From Betaproteobacteria bacterium (lineage in GTDB: Bacteria > Pseudomonadota > Gammaproteobacteria > Burkholderiales > SG8-39): DNA of 64,000 bases. How positions within the stretch are numbered: the stretch's first letter is position 1; every line of letters begins with the position of its first letter. A program made the position numbers and the translations under genes. The notes beneath the pieces were generated by a model. That model was not told where the DNA came from, searched no databases, and worked only from the letters and a program-made list of their open reading frames with translations. Positions 17,819-26,756 of this stretch are shown here, piece after piece. Where the stretch lies: the NCBI GenBank assembly GCA_022340285.1, contig JAJDOG010000087.1:47463-111462 (forward strand). Direction: 5' to 3'.

Positions 17819-18031
17819 TCATGGGTCGCGCGGCTCCTCGCCCCCGCGCCAGCGGTTGGGGCACACCAGGCAGCGCAGCGAAAGACCGTCTCGCGTGCGA
17901 AGCTCCGGCCCGCCGCAGGAGCCGTGCAGGCAACGGCCCGAGAAGATCACGCCCACCGCCATCCCGGCGATCGCGATGGCGAACGCGACGAGCGTGATCA
18001 GGAAAACGGGTGTCAGCATACTCAAATCCAT
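17819..18031 (-). CDS. nqrM: Na+-NQR maturation protein NqrM
   Basis: 70-residue DUF539/NqrM protein. One N-terminal membrane helix (about 8-30, AIAIAGMAVGVIF) is followed by four cysteines in the family arrangement G-R-C-L-H-G-S-C-G-G and C-L-V-C. NqrM is needed to insert the iron centre between NqrD and NqrE of Na+-translocating NADH:quinone oxidoreductase. GGAGG lies nine bases before the ATG. It is 4 bp downstream of apbE and 37 bp upstream of frdC, linking the nqr and frd blocks in one operon. Confidence 0.88.
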   Translation of the reverse strand: MDLSMLTPVFLITLVAFAIAIAGMAVGVIFSGRCLHGSCGGPELRTRDGLSLRCLVCPNRWRGGEEPRDP

Positions 18032-18035
18032 TGCG

Positions 18036-19100
18036 CTAGCCTCCTTTCAACGCCGCGAATGCCGGCGTCTGCCGCTCGCCGAAGATCCCGCCGGGCCGGT
18101 GCTCGATGAAGTAGGCGGCAAGCCCTTTCTCCGCGGCGAGCGCGTAGCCCTTTTCCGGCCCCAGCACCAGCAGGCCCGTGGCATAGGCGTCGGCGAGCGC
18201 GCACTCGGACGCCACCACAGTCACGGATGCCAGGCCGTGCTGGATCGGGTAACCGGTCGTCGGGTCGATCTCGTGCGAGTAGCGCCGGCCGCCCTTCACG
18301 AAGTAGTTGCGGTAGTCCCCCGAGGTGGCCATCGAGAGATTCGACATCGGCACCACGATCTGGGCTCGCTGTTCGATCGAATCGGGCCGCTCGATGCCGA
18401 CCTGCCAGGGCGTGCCCGCAGCGTTGCGGCCCTTGACCCGCACCTCGCCGCCCACCTCGACCATATAGTTCGCGAGCCCGCGCGCGTCCAGCGCGGCCGC
18501 GACCTGGTCGACGCCGAACCCCTTCGCGATCGCGGAGAGGTCCGCGTACATGTCCGGATGCCCCTTGGTCACCGTGAGAGCCTGCGCATCGATTTCGAGC
18601 TTCCGGTAGCCGACGCGCGCGCGGACTGCCTCGAGCTCGGCCTCGGTGGGCGGTTCCGCGCGCTTCACCGGACCGAATCCCCAGGCATTGACGAGCGGCC
18701 CCACTGTCACGTCGAACGCGCCGCCGGTCGTCGCGCTCACTTCCCGCGCGAGCAGAAACACGCGCACCGTCGCCGCCGAAAGCTTGAACGGCCGGCCCCC
18801 GCCGTAGCCGTTGAAACGGGAGAGTTCGGACCCGGGTTTGTAGGTGGACATGCTCTGGTCCACGGCATCCAGCGCGGCGCGGATGGCGTCGCGCGTCGCA
18901 CGCTGATCTGCCTCGCTTAGACTGGGCGCAACCACCTTGACGGTATACGTGGTGCCCATCGTGGCGCCCTGGAAGGAGAAGGCCTTCGGGCCGGACACCG
19001 GCGCGGGGCGCGAGTCACCGCAGGCCGCGAGCCCAGCCGCAGCCGCGAGTACGGCCAGCCATCGAATCGACGTGCGGAAGCGCTGCATCGCCTTCATCAT
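18036..19100 (-). CDS. apbE: FAD:protein FMN transferase ApbE
   Basis: 354-residue lipoprotein (signal ending LAAC, C about 27). Motifs of the family are present: ATMGTTYTVKV, MSTYKPGSELSRFN, DVTVGPLVNAWGFGP, DLSAIAKGFGVDQVA and the Mg-binding SGDYRNYF with HEIDPTTGYPI. It attaches FMN from FAD to threonines of NqrB and NqrC (SGAT motifs, both seen in this operon). The start ATGATGA overlaps the nqrF stop; either the ATG at 19100 or that at 19097 may be used. Operon position fits its role in NQR biogenesis. Confidence 0.93.
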   Translation of the reverse strand: MMKAMQRFRTSIRWLAVLAAAAGLAACGDSRPAPVSGPKAFSFQGATMGTTYTVKVVAPSLSEADQRATRDAIRAALDAVDQSMSTYKPGSELSRFNGYGGGRPFKLSAATVRVFLLAREVSATTGGAFDVTVGPLVNAWGFGPVKRAEPPTEAELEAVRARVGYRKLEIDAQALTVTKGHPDMYADLSAIAKGFGVDQVAAALDARGLANYMVEVGGEVRVKGRNAAGTPWQVGIERPDSIEQRAQIVVPMSNLSMATSGDYRNYFVKGGRRYSHEIDPTTGYPIQHGLASVTVVASECALADAYATGLLVLGPEKGYALAAEKGLAAYFIEHRPGGIFGERQTPAFAALKGG

Positions 19101-20326
19101 TCCCCGGCGAAGTTGTCGTAGAAGATGCTGTCCTTCTGCACGCCGAGATCGTCGAGCAGGCGCAGCACCATGAGCGACAGCGCGGTCGGACCGCAAAGGT
19201 AGTACTCGCAGTCCTCGGGCGCCGGATGGTCCTTCAAATAGGTGTCGAACAGGAAATCGTGAATGTAGCCCGCGAAGCCCGTCCACTGGTCCTCGGGCTC
19301 GGGCTTCGACAGGCAGAGATGCCAGCTGAAGTTGGCGTGCTCCGCGGCAAGTCCGGCGAACTCGTCGCGATAGAGCGCGTCGCGCAGGCTGTGGGCCCGG
19401 TACCAGTACGATATCTTGCGCCGCGTTTGCACGCGATCGAGCTGGTCGCGAATGATCGAGCGCAACGGGGCCATGCCCGCCCCGCCGCCGATGAAGATCA
19501 TCTCGGCATCGGCGTCGGTCGCGACGAATTCGCCGAACGGGCCCGACATCTCAATCTCGTCCCCCGCCTTCAGACCGAACAGCCACGACGACATGATGCC
19601 GGGCGGCGTGCCGGCTGGCGACCCGTAAGGCGGCGGCGCGACCTTGATGTCGAACTTGAGGGTGCCCTTCTCGAGAGGGAAGCTTGCCATCGAATAGGCG
19701 CGCTCGATCGGTTCGATGCAGACCGACTTGTACCGCCACAGGTTGTCGCGATCCCAGCTCTTGCGAAAGCGCTCCGGGATCTCGAAGTCCTTGTAGTAGA
19801 CGGTGTGCGGCGGGCAGCGGAACTGCACGTACTGGCCCGCCTTGTACGGAACCTCGAGTCCGGCCGGAAGCTCGACCACCATCTCCTTGATGAAGTCGGC
19901 AACGCTCACGTTGGACACGACTTTCGCCCGCCAGCGACGCAGATCGAAGAGCTCCGGCGGCACTTCGAGCTTGAGGTCCCCCTTCACTTTCACCTGGCAA
20001 GCGAGCCGGGTCCCTTGCTCCGCCTCCCGGCGCGTGAGGTGGCCCTTCTCGACGGGGAGCGGCTCTCCGCCGCCCAGCACAGTTATCTTGCAGAGACCAC
20101 ACGTCCCCTTCCCTCCGCAAGCGGACGGAATGAGCAGGCTCTTCTCCGCGAGCGTCGAAAGCAGCGTGTCTCCGGGCGAAACCTTGAGCGCCTTCGCCGC
20201 GTCTTCGTTGATGACGATGCGCACCTGGCCCGAGGGGACGAGCCTCGCGCGCGCCCAGAGCAGGATGGCCACCAGGGCCATGATGACCATGGTGAACATC
20301 GCGGTGCCCATAACGATCGGCGTCAT
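19097..20326 (-). CDS. nqrF: Na+-translocating NADH:quinone oxidoreductase subunit F
   Basis: 409 residues. One N-terminal membrane helix (about 3-24) precedes a plant-type [2Fe-2S] domain with cysteines in SACGGKGTCGLC and a later RLACQ. A ferredoxin-NADP reductase-like module follows: FAD site RAYSMASFP, NAD-binding GGGAGMAPLRSI and a terminal YLCGPTALSLMV...FYDNFAGE. This is the NADH-oxidising entry subunit of NQR on the cytoplasmic face. It lies 13 bp downstream of nqrE. Confidence 0.95.
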   Translation of the reverse strand: MTPIVMGTAMFTMVIMALVAILLWARARLVPSGQVRIVINEDAAKALKVSPGDTLLSTLAEKSLLIPSACGGKGTCGLCKITVLGGGEPLPVEKGHLTRREAEQGTRLACQVKVKGDLKLEVPPELFDLRRWRAKVVSNVSVADFIKEMVVELPAGLEVPYKAGQYVQFRCPPHTVYYKDFEIPERFRKSWDRDNLWRYKSVCIEPIERAYSMASFPLEKGTLKFDIKVAPPPYGSPAGTPPGIMSSWLFGLKAGDEIEMSGPFGEFVATDADAEMIFIGGGAGMAPLRSIIRDQLDRVQTRRKISYWYRAHSLRDALYRDEFAGLAAEHANFSWHLCLSKPEPEDQWTGFAGYIHDFLFDTYLKDHPAPEDCEYYLCGPTALSLMVLRLLDDLGVQKDSIFYDNFAGE

Positions 20327-20339
20327 CGAGCGTGTCCCT

Positions 20340-20954
20340 CTAAAGCTGAATGCCGGCGAACATCATGAAGCCGATGGACATGAGCCCGGTGGCGATGAAG
20401 GCAATGCCCAGTCCCCGGAGGCCTTTGGGCGGGTTGCCGTAACGCATCTTCTCGCGGATCGCCGCGAACCCGACGATCGCCAGCAGAAATCCGCTCCCGG
20501 AACCCACCGCGAAGACGACGCTCTCGGCGAACGTGTAGTCGCGCTCCGCCATGAAGAGCGATCCGCCAAGGATCGCGCAGTTGACAGCGATCAGCGGCAG
20601 GAACACGCCGAGCGAGTTATGGAGCGTCGGGAAATACTTGTCGAGCGTCATCTCGACGACCTGCACGGCCGCCGCGATCGTGCTGATGAAAACGATGAAG
20701 GTGAGGAACGTGAGATCGAGTCCCGCAAAATCGCGATTGAGCCAGGCGAGCGACCCTTCCTTCAGCAGATGATTGAGGATGAGGTTGTTCAGCGGCAGGG
20801 TGAGCGTCTGCACGAACACCACCGCGATGCCGAGCCCCAGCGCCGTCTCCACGCGGCGCGAGACGGCGAGAAACGAGCACATGCCCAGGAAGAAGGCGAG
20901 CGCCATGTTCTCGATGAAGATCGACTTCACGGCGATGGCGAGGTAGTGCTCCAT
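20340..20954 (-). CDS. nqrE: Na+-NQR subunit E
   Basis: 204-residue membrane protein with six helices of the NqrDE/RnfAE family. The half-motif [20 protein letters not shown] includes the cysteine that, with NqrD, ligates the buried iron, and [18 protein letters not shown] supplies the second. The start at 20954 overlaps the nqrD stop. Confidence 0.95.
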   Translation of the reverse strand: MEHYLAIAVKSIFIENMALAFFLGMCSFLAVSRRVETALGLGIAVVFVQTLTLPLNNLILNHLLKEGSLAWLNRDFAGLDLTFLTFIVFISTIAAAVQVVEMTLDKYFPTLHNSLGVFLPLIAVNCAILGGSLFMAERDYTFAESVVFAVGSGSGFLLAIVGFAAIREKMRYGNPPKGLRGLGIAFIATGLMSIGFMMFAGIQL

Positions 20955-21655
20955 CAGTCCTTCTCCTGCTGCTCGGGCTTCCAGATGCGCAGGAACCAGA
21001 TCATGAACCCGATGATGAAGAACGCCGCCGGCGCGAGCAGGAACATGCTGTTCGGCACGTACCAGCCGCCTTCGCTGACCGTCGGCAGGATCTGGTTGCC
21101 GAACATCCGGCCGGTGCCGATGAACTCGCGGATGAATCCCACGATCAGCAGCACCAATCCGTAGCCGAGGCCGTTCCCCACTCCGTCGATGAGGCTCAGC
21201 AGCGGGGGATTCTGCATCGCAAAACCCTCGGTGCGCCCGAGCACGATGCAGTTGGTGATGATCAGCCCGACGTACACCGAGAGCGACAGGCTGATCTCGT
21301 AGAGGTAGGCCTTGAGGACCTGGTCGACCACGATCACCAGCGAGGAGATGATGGCGAGCTGCACGATGATGCGGATGCTCGAGGGCGTGTACTTGCGGAT
21401 GAGGCTCACCATGAAGCTGGACACGGCGGCCACGAAGGTCAGGCTCACGGCCATCACCAGCGCCTTGTCCATGCGGGTCGTGACGGCAAGCGCCGAGCAG
21501 ATGCCGAGCACCTGCAGCCCGATCGGGTTGTTCTTGAACAGCGGATCGGTGAGCGCCGCCCCTTCGCGGGTCTTGAACCATCGGAACTTGCCCGAGCGCG
21601 GCTCGTCGGCGAGCGCCGCGGCATCGCGACTCCTGAGCCAGGCGAACACGCTCAC
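20954..21655 (-). CDS. nqrD: Na+-NQR subunit D
   Basis: 233 residues, GTG start at 21655 overlapping the nqrC stop (GTGA) with GGGGAGGG just upstream; no ATG lies near the expected N-terminus. Six helices. [25 protein letters not shown] and [13 protein letters not shown] are the two conserved iron-ligating half-motifs of NqrD. The short soluble N-terminus ([24 protein letters not shown], 24 residues written in parts here) is longer than in Vibrio. Confidence 0.93.
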   Translation of the reverse strand: MSVFAWLRSRDAAALADEPRSGKFRWFKTREGAALTDPLFKNNPIGLQVLGICSALAVTTRMDKALVMAVSLTFVAAVSSFMVSLIRKYTPSSIRIIVQLAIISSLVIVVDQVLKAYLYEISLSLSVYVGLIITNCIVLGRTEGFAMQNPPLLSLIDGVGNGLGYGLVLLIVGFIREFIGTGRMFGNQILPTVSEGGWYVPNSMFLLAPAAFFIIGFMIWFLRIWKPEQQEKD

Positions 21656-22443
21656 GGCCCTCCCCGTTGGCGGGCCTTGGCGAGGTAGGGGCCGAAGCCG
21701 CTCTCGCCGAGCCAGAAATGCAGCATGCGCGTCACGCCGTTGCTGGTGATGGTGGCGCCGGAAAGCGCGTCGACGTGGTGCGGGTCCTCTTTCGGCGGGC
21801 CGACCCCGCCTCCCTTGACGAGCGAGATGCGGACGTTGCCCGCGTCGTCGAAGGCCTTGCGCCCCGGCCACTTCGCCTTCCACTTCGGGTTGTCGACTTC
21901 CCCGCCGAGACCGGGCGTCTCGCGGTTCTCGTAGAAGGCGAGCCCGCGGATCGTCGTGAGGTCGCGGTCGAGGGCGACGAACCCGTAGAGCGTCCCGTAG
22001 AGCCCGATGCCCTCGATCGGGAGGACGACCTGCACCGGCTCGCCGTCCTTCACCACGAGCGCGACCGTTGCGAGATTCGGGATGCGCTTGATCTGCGACA
22101 GGTTGGGCGGCGCCGCTCGGCTCTGCGCGGGGTCGGCGCGCGCGCGCCGCTGATCGTAGCGGGACGGGTCGATCTGCGGGTGCTCCACGTATTCGCCCGT
22201 CTGCAGATCGACCAGACGCAGGCGGATGTATCGGTCGAATATCCGGCGGATCTCGGCGTCCGAGATCGCATCGCCGATCTTCACGAGGCCGGTAGCCTGG
22301 AGCATGTTCTTCTGAAGGTAGAGCAGCTGGTTCGCGTGCTGCCGATCCCGCAGCAGCACCGCCGCACTCGCGACGAGCATCGAGCAGACCAGGCAGACGG
22401 CCGTGGCGAAGAGCAGCGTGTAGCGGACGGAATTAACCTGCAC
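21652..22443 (-). CDS. nqrC: Na+-NQR subunit C (covalent FMN)
   Basis: 263 residues with one N-terminal membrane helix (about 8-31) and a periplasmic FMN-binding domain. T233 in the SGATIT motif is the FMN attachment site modified by Apb[17 protein letters not shown] sequence (here [15 protein letters not shown]) precedes it, as in other NqrC and RnfG proteins. The stretch [17 protein letters not shown] at about 95-111 is an Arg/Ala-rich insertion. The start overlaps the end of nqrB by 11 bp. Confidence 0.94.
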   Translation of the reverse strand: MQVNSVRYTLLFATAVCLVCSMLVASAAVLLRDRQHANQLLYLQKNMLQATGLVKIGDAISDAEIRRIFDRYIRLRLVDLQTGEYVEHPQIDPSRYDQRRARADPAQSRAAPPNLSQIKRIPNLATVALVVKDGEPVQVVLPIEGIGLYGTLYGFVALDRDLTTIRGLAFYENRETPGLGGEVDNPKWKAKWPGRKAFDDAGNVRISLVKGGGVGPPKEDPHHVDALSGATITSNGVTRMLHFWLGESGFGPYLAKARQRGGP

Positions 22444-23662
22444 GACGCTTCAGCCTCCGTCGCAGGTTGCCCTTCACCACGTAGTAGTCGATGAGCGGCG
22501 CAAACACGTTCATGAAGAGGATGACCAGCATCATCGCCTCGGGGTAGGCGGGGTTGACGACCCGAACCAGCACCACGAGCGCGCCGATCATGAAGCCGTA
22601 GATCCACTTTCCGCGGTCCGTGAAAGCCGAGGTGACCGGATCGGTGACCATGAAGACCGTGCCGAATGCCCAGCCGCCCAGCACCATGTGCCACCAGAAG
22701 GGGATCGCGAAGCCGGGATTGGTGGACGAGCCCATCCAGTTGAGGACCTGCGCCATGACGATCGTGCCGACCGCCACGCCGGCCATGGTTCGCCAGGAGG
22801 CGACCTTGGTCCATAGCAGGACCACCGCCCCGATGAGGCACATCAGCGCTGAGGTCTCCCCGAGCGACCCCGGCTCCAGCCCGATGAACGCGTTCCACCA
22901 CGAGAAGCCCTGATCGGTGAACGATCCGGAGAGGTGCCGTGCCTGTCCGAGAATCGTTGCGCCGCTGTAGCCGTCGACCTGCAGCGCCTGCGGCGTGGCG
23001 ACCCAGACCTTGTCGCCCGTGATCTGGGCCGGATAGGCGTAGAACACCGCCGCGCGCGCCACGAGCGCCGGGTTGAGAATGTTCATGCCGGTCCCGCCGA
23101 AGACTTCCTTCGCGATCACCACGCCCCACGTGATGCCGAACGCCACCTGCCAGAGCGGCGTCGTGGGAGGCAGGATCAGCGGGAAGATCAGGCCGGTGAC
23201 GAGGAACCCCTCGTTGATCGGGTGGCGGCGCACCACCGCGAACCCCACCTCCCACATGCCACCGACCGCCATCGTCACGACGTACAGCGGCAGGAAATAG
23301 AGGGCACCGTGGATGAAGTCGGCTAGCACGCTATCCGGGGAATAGCCCACACCTAGCCACCGGATCGCGGTGTGCCGCCACCCGACAAGCTCGCCGAGCT
23401 TCGCCGGATCGAGCGCCAGGTTGGCCTGCAGGCCCGCGTTGTACATGGCCCACAGCGTGCAGGGCATGAGCGCGACCACGACCACGATCATCATGCGCTT
23501 GAGATCCAGGGCATCGCGCACGTGCGCGGTCGTGCGCGTGACGTCGGGCGGCGTGTAAAGGAAAGTGTCGCCGGCTTCGAACAGCGGGCCCAGGCGCTCG
23601 AGCGGTCCGCCTTTCTCGAACCACTTCTGCTGTTTGTCGAGCAGGCTCCGGAGTGAGCGCAT
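22433..23662 (-). CDS. nqrB: Na+-NQR subunit B (covalent FMN, quinone site)
   Basis: 409 residues from the ATG at 23662; a GTG one codon earlier is an alternative. The N-terminal amphipathic segment (SLLDKQQKWFEKGGPLERLGPLFEA) and about ten helices are typical. T236 in DGYSGATILGQ is the FMN-linked threonine, matching the numbering I remember for Vibrio NqrB. NPALVARAAVFYAYP and DPVTSAF...KWIYG are conserved. Main Na+-pathway and quinone-reducing subunit. Confidence 0.95.
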   Translation of the reverse strand: MRSLRSLLDKQQKWFEKGGPLERLGPLFEAGDTFLYTPPDVTRTTAHVRDALDLKRMMIVVVVALMPCTLWAMYNAGLQANLALDPAKLGELVGWRHTAIRWLGVGYSPDSVLADFIHGALYFLPLYVVTMAVGGMWEVGFAVVRRHPINEGFLVTGLIFPLILPPTTPLWQVAFGITWGVVIAKEVFGGTGMNILNPALVARAAVFYAYPAQITGDKVWVATPQALQVDGYSGATILGQARHLSGSFTDQGFSWWNAFIGLEPGSLGETSALMCLIGAVVLLWTKVASWRTMAGVAVGTIVMAQVLNWMGSSTNPGFAIPFWWHMVLGGWAFGTVFMVTDPVTSAFTDRGKWIYGFMIGALVVLVRVVNPAYPEAMMLVILFMNVFAPLIDYYVVKGNLRRRLKRRAG

Positions 23663-25035
23663 CACCCCTCCCTCACGATGCGCTCGAGAATGTCGCGCAG
23701 CATGGGGCCGTACTCGTTTTTCGCCGGGCAGACGAAAGTGGCGAGCGCGACGTCCTCTTCATCGAGCTCCAGGCAGCCGAGCGATTCGGCCTCTTCCATG
23801 TCGCCCGTCACGAGCGCGCGGATCAGGAACGTCGGCTCGATGTCCATGGGCATCACCGCTTCATAGGTGCCGATGGGCACGAGCGGGCGCGGCGACCCGT
23901 TGGTGGTGGTGGTGAAGGCGAACTTCCGGACCCTCCCGAGCGACGACGCGAACGCGTTGGTGATCGAGAACTTGTCCCGGCCCGGCGCGAGCCAGCCGAG
24001 AAATTCGCGCTGCGTGCCCTCCGGAAGCGCAGTCACCTGGTTGTGAAACCTGCCGAGATAGCCGTCCGCCTCGCCCTGCGCGGTGCGCCCGCCCAGCACC
24101 GAGCCGGAAACGATGCGCTGCTCGCCCGGTGCGAGTTCGCCGGCAAGAAGCTCGTCCGTCGCGGCGCCCACGCGCGTCGCGAGCAACCGCGGCCGCAGGA
24201 CGCTCGGCCCGGCCAACGCGACCACGCGGCGCGAATCGAGCTGTCCCGTCGACACGAGATGCCCGACCGCTGCGACGTCCTGGTAGCCGATGTGCCAGAC
24301 CGTCTTGCCGCGAAACACCGGGTCGAGCACATTGATGTGCACGCCGACGGTCCCGGCGGGATGCGGACCGGAAAACTCCTCGCGCCGGATGCTCGTTCCC
24401 GGCGGGCTGGCGACCGGCGAGCCCGCCGCGACGCACAGGTACGTCGGGCCGTCGGTGAGCTTGGCCAGTGCGGTGAGCCCCGCGACGAAATCGGCCTCAC
24501 GCCCGGCGAGCGCGACCTCCACGGCCGGCGCTAGCGGATGGCTGTCCATCGCCGTCACGAACAGCGCCCGCGGCGCCGAGGCGGGATCGGGCACACGGCT
24601 GAACGGACGCGTCCGAAGCGCAGTCCACATGCCAGACTCGATGAGCAGCCGGCGCACGTCGTCGGAGGTGAGCGCGGCCGGATCCTCACCCGTGTAGCTG
24701 TCGAACGACCACGCCTCGCGGAGGTCTCCCGCACGCTCGGCATCCGAGAGCTCGATCACGACCGACACCAGCGCCCGCTTGTGGCCGCGATGGATCGCCG
24801 CCACCCGGCCGCTGGCCGGCGCGGTGAAACGGATGTCGGGAAGACTCTTGTCGCGAAACAGCGCTTCGCCGCGCCGCACCTCCTGGCCGGGCTCCACGAG
24901 CACCGTCGGCCTGAGCCCATGATAGTCCGCGCCGAGCAACGCAACTCGCGTCGACGCGCGAGCGCCATCGACGCGCTGGACCGGCTCGCCTGCGATGGGG
25001 ATATCGAGGCCTGCTTTGATCTTATGCACTGCCAC
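23662..25035 (-). CDS. nqrA: Na+-NQR subunit A
   Basis: 457 residues with a GTG start near 25035 (VAVHKIKAGLDIPIAGEP, the normal NqrA beginning); the ORF itself continues upstream through maeA in another frame. Family landmarks: DYHGLRPTVLVEPGQEVRRGEALF, a barrel-sandwich segment, and a C-terminal Fe-S-like region with YGPMLRDILERI. It is the cytoplasmic quinone-binding subunit. Its start lies 14 bp after the malic enzyme stop, so malic enzyme and NQR are almost certainly co-transcribed. The exact start codon is uncertain, with another GTG at 25029. Confidence 0.93.
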   Translation of the reverse strand: MAVHKIKAGLDIPIAGEPVQRVDGARASTRVALLGADYHGLRPTVLVEPGQEVRRGEALFRDKSLPDIRFTAPASGRVAAIHRGHKRALVSVVIELSDAERAGDLREAWSFDSYTGEDPAALTSDDVRRLLIESGMWTALRTRPFSRVPDPASAPRALFVTAMDSHPLAPAVEVALAGREADFVAGLTALAKLTDGPTYLCVAAGSPVASPPGTSIRREEFSGPHPAGTVGVHINVLDPVFRGKTVWHIGYQDVAAVGHLVSTGQLDSRRVVALAGPSVLRPRLLATRVGAATDELLAGELAPGEQRIVSGSVLGGRTAQGEADGYLGRFHNQVTALPEGTQREFLGWLAPGRDKFSITNAFASSLGRVRKFAFTTTTNGSPRPLVPIGTYEAVMPMDIEPTFLIRALVTGDMEEAESLGCLELDEEDVALATFVCPAKNEYGPMLRDILERIVREG

Positions 25036-25049
25036 CGCGACCCGGGCGC

Positions 25050-26708
25050 TTACACGTAGCTCTTGTAGCTCGGGTCGTACATCTGCGACCGCACATATGC
25101 TTGCACGTCCGCCGGGCGATCCACACCGGCGAGCCCGCGCGCGAACGCCACCTCGGCCACCGCCGTGGCAATGTGCGCGGACACCTCGCGCACACGCGCG
25201 AGCGCCGGATAGAGGCTGCCCTGTTCGAGATCGCTTTGGGGCACCTGGTCGGCGAGCGACTGCGCGGACGCCAGGAACATTTCCGACGTCGCGCGCCGCG
25301 CGCGAGCCGCGATCAGTCCCAGTCCAACGCCGGGGAAGATATAGGAGTTGTTTCCCTGGCGCGGCACATGGGTCTTGCCGTCGAGGGTGATCGGGTCGAA
25401 CGGGCTGCCGCATGCGAACAGCGCGCGCCCTTCGGTCCAGCGGTACGCCTCGGCGGCCGTGCACTCGGACTTGGACGTCGGGTTCGACAATGCGAACACG
25501 ATCGGCCGCGCGTTGTTGCGCGCCATCTCCTCGAGCACTTCGCGGGTAAAGGTCTGTCCCACCGCCGCCACGCCGATGATCCCCGTCGGCTTGACGGCTT
25601 TGACGGCGGACAGGAAGTCGCCGACCGGGGCGTGGTCCTGTGCATACGGACGCTTGTGCTCGTTCAGGTCGGTGCGGCTCTTCACCACGAGCCCCCTCGA
25701 GTCCATCAGCCAGCAACGCTTGCGCGCATCGGACTCGGATAGACCCTGGCTCACCATCGCCTCCACGGCAAGATCGCAGATTCCGGTGGCGGCCTCGCCC
25801 GCGCCCAGGAACAGGATGCGCTGGTCGGCGAGCTTGCTTCCGGTCACCCGCAGCGCGGTGTAGAGACCCGCCAGCGCGACCGCGGCCGTGCCCTGGATGT
25901 CGTCGTTGAAGCAGCAAACCTTCTCGCGATAGTTTTCGAGGAGCCGGAAGGCGTTCTGATTGGCGAAGTCCTCGAACTGGACGACGACGCCCGGGAACAC
26001 CTCCTGGGTCGCGGTCATGAACTCGTCGACGAATGCGTCGTATTCCTTGCCGCGCAGGCGCGGCTGTTTCGTTCCGATGTAGAGCGGATCCTCGAGGAAC
26101 TCCACGTTGTTCGTGCCCACATCCAGCATCACGGGCAGCGTGGTCGCCGGGTGGACGCCTGCGCACGCCGTGTACAGGGACAGCTTGCCGACCGGGATCC
26201 CCATGCCGTTCGCGCCCAGGTCGCCGAGACCGAGAATGCGCTCTCCGTCCGTGACGACGATGATCCGCACGTCGCGCTGCGGCCAATTGCGCAGCACGGG
26301 GGCGATGCGGCCGCGATCTCCGGTCGAGATGAACATGCCGCGCGGGCGCTGGAAGATATGCGCGAAGCGCTGACAGGCCAGTCCGACGGTCGGCGTGTAG
26401 ATGAGCGGCATCATCTCGTCCGGGTGGTCCGATACCACGCGGAAGAAAAGCGCCTCGTTCCGGTCATGCAGGCCGTTGAGATTGATGAACTTGTCGAGCG
26501 CCGTCGGAAGCTGCCTGAGGTTCTCGAGCACGCGTTCCACCTGCTGCTCCTGGGTGAGCACGGTCGGCGGCAGCAGGCCACGCAGGCCGAGCGCATCGCG
26601 CTCGGCCTCGGTGAAAGCAATGCCCTTGTTGAGCAGCGGTTCGTGCAGCAGGGCAAGTCCGGCCGGAAGCCCCGTTTCTCCTGGTGAGGCGGACTTCTTG
26701 GTCGCCAT
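25050..26708 (-). CDS. maeA: NAD-type malic enzyme (oxaloacetate-decarboxylating)
   Basis: 552 residues, the length of the long (MaeA/SfcA) malic enzymes. LIYTPTVGLACQ (catalytic Tyr), VTDGERILGLGDLGANGMGIPVGKL, QFEDFANQNAF, FNDDIQGTAAVALAG and the Rossmann FLGAGEAATGI are all present. It oxidatively decarboxylates malate to pyruvate with NAD(P)H formation in the cytoplasm. The position between a 2-oxoacid oxidoreductase and NQR suggests that it feeds pyruvate to the former and NADH to the latter. Cofactor preference cannot be settled from the sequence. Confidence 0.93.
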   Translation of the reverse strand: MATKKSASPGETGLPAGLALLHEPLLNKGIAFTEAERDALGLRGLLPPTVLTQEQQVERVLENLRQLPTALDKFINLNGLHDRNEALFFRVVSDHPDEMMPLIYTPTVGLACQRFAHIFQRPRGMFISTGDRGRIAPVLRNWPQRDVRIIVVTDGERILGLGDLGANGMGIPVGKLSLYTACAGVHPATTLPVMLDVGTNNVEFLEDPLYIGTKQPRLRGKEYDAFVDEFMTATQEVFPGVVVQFEDFANQNAFRLLENYREKVCCFNDDIQGTAAVALAGLYTALRVTGSKLADQRILFLGAGEAATGICDLAVEAMVSQGLSESDARKRCWLMDSRGLVVKSRTDLNEHKRPYAQDHAPVGDFLSAVKAVKPTGIIGVAAVGQTFTREVLEEMARNNARPIVFALSNPTSKSECTAAEAYRWTEGRALFACGSPFDPITLDGKTHVPRQGNNSYIFPGVGLGLIAARARRATSEMFLASAQSLADQVPQSDLEQGSLYPALARVREVSAHIATAVAEVAFARGLAGVDRPADVQAYVRSQMYDPSYKSYV

Positions 26709-26756
26709 TTTCTTCTCCCCTCTTGTCGTAGCTTTAGCTCAAAGTGGAAATCAGAT

